Assembly: GCA_965229645.1 (NCBI GenBank) | Contig: OZ245893.1 | Location: 434,001 to 498,000, forward strand | Length of the DNA: 64,000 bases | Direction of reading: 5' to 3' | DNA from: CAXQZM01 sp965229645 | Lineage (GTDB): Bacteria > Pseudomonadota > Alphaproteobacteria > UBA7985 | In this document: piece by piece, positions 52,801-59,192 of the stretch | How positions within the stretch are numbered: the stretch's first letter is position 1 | How the letters are laid out: every line of letters begins with the position of its first letter | Notes under the pieces: generated by a model | What the model saw: the letters and a program-made list of their open reading frames with translations, nothing else | What the model was told of the DNA's origin: nothing | The model's database searches: none | Made by a program: the position numbers and the translations under genes

Positions 52801-53338
52801 GACCAGATTTTTTTTGACCCGAGGCCGAGACTTTCGCGGTGAACAGGTGGGCGTCGATGTTTTGGGCAATCTGCTTGTAGTTGGGGTTTCCTTGCGCGTC
52901 TTGCGCCCAGAGGGCTGTCTTGAGGCGTCCATAAATTCGATCAGGCTGAGCGCCCGCAGGGGCCCTGTCCCTTAAGGCCCTCAAGTCCTCCTCGGCCGTT
53001 GGAAAGTCCGCGTAGGGATGCAGCTTCGCCCGCCAAAATTCGAACTTGGCGCCGACGTTCTTACGGCTGATAAGTTCCCACACGGCCTGGCCCAACTGCT
53101 CGCGCCGTTCGTAGCGCTCAACAGACATGAGGCGCAGGTTCTTTTCTTTGGTGAGGACCTTGTCCAGAATTCCGATATATTGCCGCATCAGAATTTTGGC
53201 CTCTTTCGATATGAGGGTATGGAGGTCAGCGTCTCGGTTCTGCTCAGACACAGTGGGCCGCGTTACCTCGACGCGACGCTCCAATTTTGAACCGTCCCAA
53301 TGCGTTTTACTGTTGCCGATTGATGAGATGATTTTCAT
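49838..53338 (-). CDS. cas13a: Cas13a (C2c2), RNA-guided RNase of type VI-A CRISPR-Cas
   Basis: 1,166 residues. Cas13a processes its own crRNA and, after binding a matching RNA, cuts RNA non-specifically with two HEPN domains. Both R-x4-H motifs are present and correctly placed: RTQVFH at 477-482 (HEPN1, mid-protein) and RNAFAH at 1057-1062 (HEPN2, near the C-terminus). The spacing fits Cas13a, not Cas13b, where they lie at the two ends. The region around 928-990 (DLHNKIVKS, FLAERVRLSD, RLIDFSATWERD) resembles, from memory, the Rhodobacter capsulatus protein, but the C-terminal extension I recall there (total about 1,285 residues) is missing. TGAGGT precedes the ATG. Flanked by two CRISPR arrays; no cas1 or cas2. 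Confidence 0.95.
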   Translation of the reverse strand: MKIISSIGNSKTHWDGSKLERRVEVTRPTVSEQNRDADLHTLISKEAKILMRQYIGILDKVLTKEKNLRLMSVERYERREQLGQAVWELISRKNVGAKFEFWRAKLHPYADFPTAEEDLRALRDRAPAGAQPDRIYGRLKTALWAQDAQGNPNYKQIAQNIDAHLFTAKVSASGQKKSGHGLIWHRANSIRTSNLWTAAQNTERPSLELSEPRLKAYQQGTYANVAAHIFSEVRRRESQNEPVGTTLFGKILSDHFAPLKKPGQKFTSSDRDLLDLHNQVKKFYANKVRKSTRHLQNTRTPLSYRLPADMASLVRALNRKQGNATMTALIREGRNIYHAARRAHSAEQMPACMQALKTSSALTALKHSEAFERFWRTAISQASRTLKYWADPKGEIFGPETAYVDDDILSNEVGIKATTKCFVGLPHYNRMAKLVFGDPLNEAGGDSHGDDSVFATEDEQLAKQRLFALLRVAARLRTQVFHFGDAAKLKASLHKLEVAGNWNDVEGFSDLLAFARARLETDMRGLKQRSKDVIMALKVPWFVPGHREVEDLFKASLLEPDRDLLIPRFGRILHRNHNLKGHFPKDDTRSQFPDKISTVTKNDEAATCHFGALQLIYNSAFRVWLIENNGTSKFADAADQVIREATARAKAMNNTGPFADLVESRLTQVPQLHPGKNLQEWFDQLTQVVAAETRQNRTYVADRKKARKNSHAIEDLKCDFFALLFAQFLESPQGKPFQWLARGRLEKRTYVAHPPAFEDAGLDRDLEDWEALFYVFLYLVPVQDTSRLMTQFVKARVLETKETRPDEHSDYARKLRDLCLLYGKMAGAHMVNILETSGGLADVADLFEDRGHFQRVFAPQQDLSVGAKAAEERRVEGLKTGLRQILRFGTLPLLQNLHATSKISEAEVSSYLRDLPRVAGFEKKKHDLHNKIVKSKKNHLDAEETAEYQKITEALNKFKFLAERVRLSDMTRLHILLMRLVSRLIDFSATWERDALFVALALYQRQQGHGNQDLYEFAKKLSDRPSFKRGPLVLENLTQDNQSLYNKYFGEEQAKIRNAFAHFTILKPGLNLTSLINDVRRLMTYDRKLRNAVSKAIKDLMLDEGIEVRWETCDEHRLHKPQEGGLSAVPVWHLASFTEAKFEVDRVSTTFLKTLEKLAYGQGKND

Positions 53339-53479
53339 GCCGAACCTCAGCCAAAGTACCTAAGTGCCAATTCACGGACGTTGCCTCGTGAACCTCAGGT
53401 CTTTGGGGTTAGAGAACCGCTGTTACAAAAACAAGGGCTTCGATAGAGTCTCAACGCACGAGTACGAGGGCCGTCGCAA

Positions 53480-54216
53480 CGGGCTGCTGGGTGTTACTGT
53501 AGCCGATGTTTGAACCGAGGTCGTCCTCGAGTCATCCCAAAGTTGGGGGTGTTGGCGGCTGTCACTGTAGCCGATGTTTTAACCCACGGACAGCTGAAAG
53601 AAGGAGGTACCTATCAAGGGTTTTGGCGGCTGTCACTGTAGCCGATGTTTTAACCCACGGACAGCTGAAAGAAGGAGGTACCTATCAAGGGTTTTGGCGG
53701 CTGTCACTGTAGCCGATGTTTTAACCCAGACCCCGAAAACGTCAATGTAGTTGAAGTCGGTGTTGGCGGCTGTCACTGTAGCCGATGTTTTAACCTCCTA
53801 CAAAATTCCGGGGGGGAGTCTAACTCTCACGGTGTTGGCGGCTGTCACTGTAGCCGATGTTTTAACCCAGTTCGATGGACTGGTGGGCGGATCCGCCAGG
53901 GTGTTGGCGGCTGTCACTGTAGCCGATGTTTTAACCGAAGGTTTTGTAGCCAGCTTTACCCCGTATAGTGGGTGTTGGCGGCTGTCACTGTAGCCGATGT
54001 TTTAACCGACGAGGAATACATCCTCGTCATGACACCCTGGTGTTGGCGGCTGTCACTGTAGCCGATGTTTTAACCAAAATAAGAAGGCTGACGTAAAAGT
54101 CAGACTTCGGTGTTGGCGGCTGTCACTGTAGCCGATGTTTTAACCTGGGCTACGGCTTGTTTGTGCCGCACAACGACGCGGTGTTGGCGGCTGTCACTGT
54201 AGCCGATGTTTTAACC
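53480..54216 (-). CRISPR. CRISPR array 2: 10 repeats plus one degenerate, 37-nt repeat, 31-35-nt spacers
   Basis: Repeats start at 53548, 53619, 53690, 53759, 53831, 53900, 53971, 54039, 54109 and 54180; a degenerate copy lies at 53480-53516. Spacers are 31-35 nt. The spacers at 53585-53618 and 53656-53689 are identical, and the repeats at 53619 and 53690 share a G-to-T change at plus-strand position 4, so one repeat-spacer unit was duplicated. On the minus strand the repeat has an 11-nt 5' part, stem arms CGGCT and AGCCG around an 8-nt loop, and the tail CCAACACC. The trailer is at the low end, so transcription is leftward, towards cas13a. Confidence 0.97.
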
Positions 54217-54455
54217 TCACGTCTTCTAGCCCCGCTCTGGGCTTGAAGAAAGTACTTTTTTTCTGAACCAAACCCGAAACGGTGACCCAAACGCCATCTC
54301 ATACGAAGAGAAAGTGGCTGTAGGACGTGGCAAAATCCTTGTCCAGCTTAGCCTTTGCAGAAAATCTGAACCAAAATCGTCGATTTCCCACGCCAACAGG
54401 GTCAATATGTCCAGTATTCTGGGGTCAGGGATACGAGAACGCAGAGCCGCCATTT
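54217..54455 (-). other. Probable leader region of CRISPR array 2
   Basis: 239 bases between the leader-proximal repeat and the glycerate kinase stop. It is A/T-richer than the surroundings, with a T-run at 54255-54262. No confident promoter boxes were found. A 77-codon open frame across it has no family resemblance and is not called as a gene. Confidence 0.5.
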
Positions 54456-55667
54456 TCACCCCCGCACAAAAATCTGCAGGTCCGCCACGTTGGTTCCCGT
54501 TGCGCCGCGTACGATGAGGCCGCCGAGGGTTTGGAGGGCGGGGTAGGCGTCGTTGTTGGCCAGTTGGGCGCGGGTTTCGGCGTTCAGGGTCATGGTATGA
54601 TCGACCAAGCCGCCAGCGGCGTCGGTGGGGCCGTCGATGCCGTCGGTGCCGCCGCTTAGGAAGGCCCAGGGGCCTGGCAGGTTTTCTAGGTGGGTTATGA
54701 CATGGAGCGCGAGCTCCTGATTGCGGCCGCCTTTGCCTGTGCCCTGCACGGTGACGGTGGTTTCGCCGCCCCAGAGCAGCGTGGGGGCAGGGGTGTTGCG
54801 GATGTCTTGGGCGATTTGGGCGGCGGCGGCTTGGACGTCGCCCGTAAGGGCCGCGTTCATGATCTTGGCCTGGCCTGCGCTGGCCATGGCGCGCAGGCTT
54901 TGGGCGTTGGAGCCGATCAAGGCGTTGTCGGCGGGCGGGAGTTCGGTTCGGTTCTTGGGCAGGCGCGGCGTCGCGGCGGTAAGCGCGTCTTGGACGGCGC
55001 GCGGCAGGCGCGGCCAGATCTGCGCCTTGTGTAAAGCGGTCACGGCGTCTTGAGCCGTGCCTAAGGGCGGCGTGGTGGGGCCGCTGGCGACGGCGCGCAG
55101 ATCATCGCCGATGACGTCGGAGAGGATCAGCGCGCGCACCTGGGCGGGGGCGGCGAGGGCGCTGAGGCCGCCGCCCTTCAGCTGCGAGAGGTTTTGCCGA
55201 ACCAAGTTGATGGCCTCAATCGGCATCCCAGCGGCCAGCATAAGATCGTTGGTGGCTTGCTTGTCGTCCAGGGTCAGGCCAGGGAGCGGGCAGGGCAGGA
55301 GCGCGGAGCCCCCACCCGAGAGCAGCAGCACGATCTCTTCGTCCGCGCCCGCGCGCTGGGCAAGGTCCTTGACCTGCTGCGCCGCCGCTAGGCCCGCCGC
55401 GTCGGGGCGGGGATGGCCCGCGCCCAGGACCTGCGCGCCCGCGACGGGCTGGACGTTTCCGTAGGAGGTCACGGCCAGGGCCGATCTTGGGGTTACAAAC
55501 TCAAGGGCCGCGCGCATCATGGCGCAGGCGGCCTTGCCGACGGCGATCAGGTGCGGGTGGGCGGCGGGTGGGTTGGCCTTAAGCGCGCGGCGAACGGCAG
55601 CGGCGGGGTCGGCGGCGTCGATGCCGACCTGGAACAGGTCTAAGACGCAGGATCTTAAATCCTTCAT
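54456..55667 (-). CDS. Glycerate 2-kinase (MOFRL family)
   Basis: Phosphorylates D-glycerate, feeding it into glycolysis as 2-phosphoglycerate. 403 residues, GckA/TtuD type. Family landmarks: LIAVGKAACAMMRAAL, GAGHPRPDAAGLAAAQQV, VLLLSGGGSALLPCPLPGL, the LSDVIGDDLRAVASGPT region and a C-terminal MOFRL domain (GGTDGIDGPTDAAGG). ATG at 55667 overlaps the upstream ATPase gene stop (ATGA). Last gene of the LacI-controlled operon. Its 3' end is the duplicated sequence found in decayed form at 46073-46450 and, more diverged, at 45283. Confidence 0.93.
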   Translation of the reverse strand: MKDLRSCVLDLFQVGIDAADPAAAVRRALKANPPAAHPHLIAVGKAACAMMRAALEFVTPRSALAVTSYGNVQPVAGAQVLGAGHPRPDAAGLAAAQQVKDLAQRAGADEEIVLLLSGGGSALLPCPLPGLTLDDKQATNDLMLAAGMPIEAINLVRQNLSQLKGGGLSALAAPAQVRALILSDVIGDDLRAVASGPTTPPLGTAQDAVTALHKAQIWPRLPRAVQDALTAATPRLPKNRTELPPADNALIGSNAQSLRAMASAGQAKIMNAALTGDVQAAAAQIAQDIRNTPAPTLLWGGETTVTVQGTGKGGRNQELALHVITHLENLPGPWAFLSGGTDGIDGPTDAAGGLVDHTMTLNAETRAQLANNDAYPALQTLGGLIVRGATGTNVADLQIFVRG

Positions 55668-56701
55668 TTCGCTAGGGAGGTCAGGCACCGTCCTTCAGCG
55701 TCGAACAGATGAATGTGCTGCGGATCGAAGGTCAGCTTGACGGCATCGCCCTCGCGCAGCCCATCGCTCAAATGGCCGCGCGCGACCAGGCTGTCGCCGC
55801 CCTCGGTTTCGACATGGTAAAAGCTATCTGCGCCCAAGTGTTCGGTGACCGAAATGGTGCCCGCCAGGCCTTTGCCGCGCTTGCTGATCTTCATATGCTC
55901 GGGCCGGATGCCCAGGTGCTTCGGCGTGCCGTCCTTGACCTCGCGTTCAGTCGTGCCGCCAGCGTCGGTCATGGGCAAGATGTTCATTTTCGGCGAACCG
56001 ATGAAGGTGGCGACGAACAGGTTGCCTGGATTGGTATAGAGCGCGAGCGGCGTGCCGATCTGCTCGATTTTGCCCGCTGAAAACACCACGATGCGGTTGG
56101 CGAGCGTCATGGCTTCGACCTGGTCGTGGGTCACGTAGATCATGGTCGCTTGCAGTTGACGGTGCAGCTTGGCGATTTGCACGCGCATTTCCACCCGTAG
56201 CGCCGCGTCCAAATTCGACAAGGGCTCGTCGAACAGGAACGCCTTGGGGTTGCGGACGATGCAGCGGCCAATGGCGACCCTTTGCCGTTGCCCGCCGCTC
56301 AGTTCCTTGGGCTTGCGGTCCAAGAGCGCGGTGAGTTGCAGGACCTCCGCCGCCCGATCCACCTCCGCATTTGCCGCCGCCTTGCCCATGCCCGCGACGC
56401 GCAAGGGAAAGGCCATGTTGTCGCGCACCGACTTGTGCGGATAGAGCGCATAAGACTGGAACACCATGGCAAGGCCGCGCTCAGCCGCCGTCAGGCTCGT
56501 AACATCTTCCCCGTCGAGGGCGATGGTGCCCGCGCTGCTTTCCTCCAGCCCCGCGATCAGGCGCAGCATGGTGGACTTGCCGCAGCCCGACGGGCCGACG
56601 AAGACCACGAACTCCTTGTCGTCGATGTCCAGATCAACGCCCTTGATCACGCTGAGGTTGCCGAAGGCTTTTTTGAGGTTTGAGATTTGGATGCGCGCCA
56701 T
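55664..56701 (-). CDS. ABC sugar importer ATPase, UgpC/MalK type
   Basis: 345 residues. Walker A GPSGCGKSTMLR (residues 37-48), signature LSGGQRQRVAIGR, Walker B FLFDEPLSNLDA, switch region YVTHDQVEAMTLA, then a C-terminal regulatory OB/TOBE domain (HLGIRPEHMKIS, ending FDPQHIHLFDAEG). ATG at 56701 gives the normal start MARIQISNLKKAFG; the frame upstream is a read-through of the hydrolase gene in another frame. Drives the two permeases encoded upstream. Confidence 0.94.
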   Translation of the reverse strand: MARIQISNLKKAFGNLSVIKGVDLDIDDKEFVVFVGPSGCGKSTMLRLIAGLEESSAGTIALDGEDVTSLTAAERGLAMVFQSYALYPHKSVRDNMAFPLRVAGMGKAAANAEVDRAAEVLQLTALLDRKPKELSGGQRQRVAIGRCIVRNPKAFLFDEPLSNLDAALRVEMRVQIAKLHRQLQATMIYVTHDQVEAMTLANRIVVFSAGKIEQIGTPLALYTNPGNLFVATFIGSPKMNILPMTDAGGTTEREVKDGTPKHLGIRPEHMKISKRGKGLAGTISVTEHLGADSFYHVETEGGDSLVARGHLSDGLREGDAVKLTFDPQHIHLFDAEGRCLTSLAK

Positions 56702-56703
56702 GC

Positions 56704-57954
56704 TTAGGCCTCCTGTGCCCACGCCAGATAGACCGCTGCGGTCCAGGTGAAGGATGTCCCGCCCAGGCCCGCGCCGTCGAGCGGATTGAAGTATTCGTAG
56801 AAGCCTGCGCGGCGGGCCAGCGCCGCCGTATCGCGGCGTAGGCGTTGCGCGCGGGTCGTCTCGCCCACGCGTGCTAACCCCAGGCCGATCCGGTTGTTCA
56901 GCACAAACCAAACCGGCCCGCGCCAGTAGCGCGCGGGGTCGAAGCCCCGATGATCGGGATCGAAACTGGGCATGAGGAAGCGCACCTTGCCCGCGATGCG
57001 GTCGAAATGATCCAAGGTTGCGCCCAAATGGTCGTCCATGCCCGCGTAGGGCCCCAAAAAACTGGCCGAGGTGATGGCGTCCGACTGCCACCCCGTTTCC
57101 AGATCGCGGCTGACGAACGCCTGCGCCTTAGGGTTCCAAAGCGAGCGCCAGCCCGTCTCCAAGGTAGCAATGCGCCGCTGCGTCGCGGCGGTCGGCATGT
57201 TCAGGCGCGTGAGGAGGGCCTGGAGGTCGCGTTCGGCGGCGAGCAGGATCGCGGTCATGCCCGCGCACGCCATGCGAAACGGGCTGGTACGGCCCAGCGC
57301 CTGCTGATCCCACTTCAGCTTACGACCCTGATGGACCAGGGTCAGATAACGGTCGTACTCTGCCTTGGTCGGGCGTTGGTCGGCGGCCACATGCTCCAGA
57401 TCGCGGCGGCGGTAGGCCCCGAGGCCCGTGTCGGGCACAATGCGCGCCATGGCGCCGTCCCAGTCGCTCAGATTATCGCGGCCCGATTCCCAAGGGTGGA
57501 CGACGAAAATCGCGCCCTGATCGTCCTGGCGGGCCTGCGTGAACCAGACGTGCCACGCCTCCAGCCGGCGAACGACGTCGCGCAAACCAGCCAGGGCGAC
57601 GCCGTTCTCGCAAATCTGTCGCAAGATCGAGGCGGCGACGGGCGGCTGCGTAATGCCGCTGGTGGGCACGTCTTGGCCCGTTTGCCAGACCTCGGGACCT
57701 GGGAAGTAGCCCGCATGATCGCCGCGAAAGACGATGTGCGGGACCATGCCGTCGGCCCATTGCGCCGACAGCAGCAGGGCGATTTCGCCGAAGGCGCGCT
57801 CGGGATCGTGCAGCGCATAGCCGAGGGCGGCGAAGGCAGAATCCCAGTTGAACTGCACGGGGTAAAGCCCGTGGGTCGGGACCGAATACGTGCCCCGATC
57901 GTTGGCGGCCAGGATCGCTCGAGCCTGATCGGGCAGGTTCCAGGCTTGTTCCAT
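56704..57954 (-). CDS. GH63-type glycosylglycerate hydrolase candidate
   Basis: 416 residues, cytoplasmic (no signal peptide), (alpha/alpha)6-barrel glycosidase. Family features are VQFNWDSAFAALGYAL near residue 33, the acidic HPWESGRDNLSDWDGAM segment and the C-terminal YEYFNPLDGAGLGGTSFTWTAA. Length and motifs fit bacterial GH63 mannosylglycerate/glucosylglycerate hydrolases better than trehalases. Being in one operon with a sugar importer and glycerate 2-kinase supports a substrate that yields sugar plus glycerate. ATG at 57954 overlaps the permease stop by one base (TGATG). Other alpha-glucosides cannot be excluded. Confidence 0.75.
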   Translation of the reverse strand: MEQAWNLPDQARAILAANDRGTYSVPTHGLYPVQFNWDSAFAALGYALHDPERAFGEIALLLSAQWADGMVPHIVFRGDHAGYFPGPEVWQTGQDVPTSGITQPPVAASILRQICENGVALAGLRDVVRRLEAWHVWFTQARQDDQGAIFVVHPWESGRDNLSDWDGAMARIVPDTGLGAYRRRDLEHVAADQRPTKAEYDRYLTLVHQGRKLKWDQQALGRTSPFRMACAGMTAILLAAERDLQALLTRLNMPTAATQRRIATLETGWRSLWNPKAQAFVSRDLETGWQSDAITSASFLGPYAGMDDHLGATLDHFDRIAGKVRFLMPSFDPDHRGFDPARYWRGPVWFVLNNRIGLGLARVGETTRAQRLRRDTAALARRAGFYEYFNPLDGAGLGGTSFTWTAAVYLAWAQEA

Positions 57955-59192
57955 CAACCCTTGACCCCGCCCGAGGTCAGACCCTGCACCATGAAGCGTT
58001 CGGCCCACAAGAACAGCACCACGATGGGCACGGTGGCGACGACGGCGGCGGCCATCAGGTCTTGTTCGGCAACCTCCGAGGAGTTCATGGAGTTGATCCC
58101 GATGGGCAAGGTAAAGCTGGCTTGATCGGACAGCAGCATGAAGGCGATCAGGAATTCATTCCAAGCGATCATGAACACATAGAGCGCCACCGAAGCGATG
58201 GCGGGCAGGGCCAGCGGGATGGTGATCGACCAAATGACCCGCAGGCGCGAACACCCGTCCATGAGCCCCGCTTCCTCCAACTCGGCGGGCAGGCCGCGGA
58301 AGTAGCCTTGCAACATATAGAGCGCCACGGGCAAAGTGGTGGCGGGATAGACCAGCAGCAGGCCCCAGGCATTGCGCAGCCCCAGGTTGGTCAGCATCAC
58401 AAACAGGGGAATGACCAGGACAATGACGGGCACCAAATAGATCATCAGGACCGAGCGGGACAGGAGGCGCTGGCCAGGAAAGGTCAGGCGCGAGATGGCG
58501 TAGGCCCCAGGGACCGCCAGCGCCAGCGTCAAGACCACGGTAAGCAAGCTAACCCAGACCGAATTGAGAAAGTAGCGCCCAAAGAAATTTGACGCGATGG
58601 CGCCCGCGTCCGCCGCGAACAAGTTGTAGTAGGCGCGGAACGGGTCCAGCGTCGCTTTGGCACCGCCGCCCAGCGCGGCAAAGTCGTGCCTCGCGCCCGA
58701 GGGCGTAGTGTACAGGCTGCCCGAGATCATGAGGAACAGGGGCACCGTCACAATAAGGCCGAAGAACAGCAGGCCCAGCCCGCGCACGGCGCGCGCCAGG
58801 CTGGCCTCGACCCGATAGCGATTGAGCGCGCTGCCCGCTAAGGGTGACAGAGTGTGGGAACTGACCCCGACGGTGAGAAGGGCCGCCGCGATCAGCGCGC
58901 CGAGCGAGACCAGCGGCGTGGCGAGGAGCGACTGCCCGAAGGGGTGGCCAAGAGTCAGGGCAGTCACCAGCAGGGCCAAAGCCAGGCCCAAGAGCGGCAG
59001 TTTGACGCTCACCTGTTCGCCCGTCAGCGCGGCCCCCGCGCCGACTCCGACGCCCGCCAGCAACCACAAGAGATACCAGGGACGATAGCCCTCGCCCGTG
59101 ATCAGCGAGGCGAGCAGCCCGACCGTGAGCGCGATCACCAGCGCCCATATCCCCGTCACGGCCCCATGCAGGGCGAGGCGGCGGGCGTTCAT
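57954..59192 (-). CDS. ABC sugar importer permease, MalG type, with extra N-terminal helices
   Basis: 412 residues. The C-terminal 280 residues are a normal MalG-like permease with the EAA loop ELEEAGLMDGCSRLRVIWSITIPLALPAI (seen as EEAGLMDGCSRLRVIW). The first 110-120 residues hold about four additional hydrophobic helices (ALVIALTVGLLASLI, YLLWLLAGVGVGAGAAL, LLGLALALLVTALTLG, LIAAALLTVGV), not usual for the family. ATG at 59192 overlaps the upstream permease stop (ATGA). Confidence 0.88.
   Translation of the reverse strand: MNARRLALHGAVTGIWALVIALTVGLLASLITGEGYRPWYLLWLLAGVGVGAGAALTGEQVSVKLPLLGLALALLVTALTLGHPFGQSLLATPLVSLGALIAAALLTVGVSSHTLSPLAGSALNRYRVEASLARAVRGLGLLFFGLIVTVPLFLMISGSLYTTPSGARHDFAALGGGAKATLDPFRAYYNLFAADAGAIASNFFGRYFLNSVWVSLLTVVLTLALAVPGAYAISRLTFPGQRLLSRSVLMIYLVPVIVLVIPLFVMLTNLGLRNAWGLLLVYPATTLPVALYMLQGYFRGLPAELEEAGLMDGCSRLRVIWSITIPLALPAIASVALYVFMIAWNEFLIAFMLLSDQASFTLPIGINSMNSSEVAEQDLMAAAVVATVPIVVLFLWAERFMVQGLTSGGVKG

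Noticed and set aside
49838..53338. Assigning the large protein to Cas13b or Cas13d, or to Cas9/Cas12
   Set aside because: Cas13b has its two HEPN motifs near opposite ends, Cas13d is shorter (about 930 residues), and no RuvC or HNH motifs are visible. Motif positions and the C-terminal similarity fit Cas13a.
53339..53479. A tracrRNA or anti-repeat between cas13a and array 2
   Set aside because: No stretch complementary to either repeat was found there, and Cas13a does not need a tracrRNA.
53506..53993. Open frames across CRISPR array 2 with the repeating peptide VLAAVTVADVLT
   Set aside because: Same artefact: translation of CRISPR repeats. Spacers of unequal length break the frame repeatedly.
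48394..54216. Reading the arrays in the plus orientation, with repeats ending GGGACC and TTTTAACC
   Set aside because: The TTTTAACC end looks like some Cas13a repeat ends, but the tail after the stem would be 11 nt instead of 8, the degenerate repeats would be at the leader, and no promoter supports it. Kept only as a less likely alternative.
54226..54459. 77-codon open frame upstream of array 2
   Set aside because: No ribosome site and no recognisable family; it spans the probable leader.
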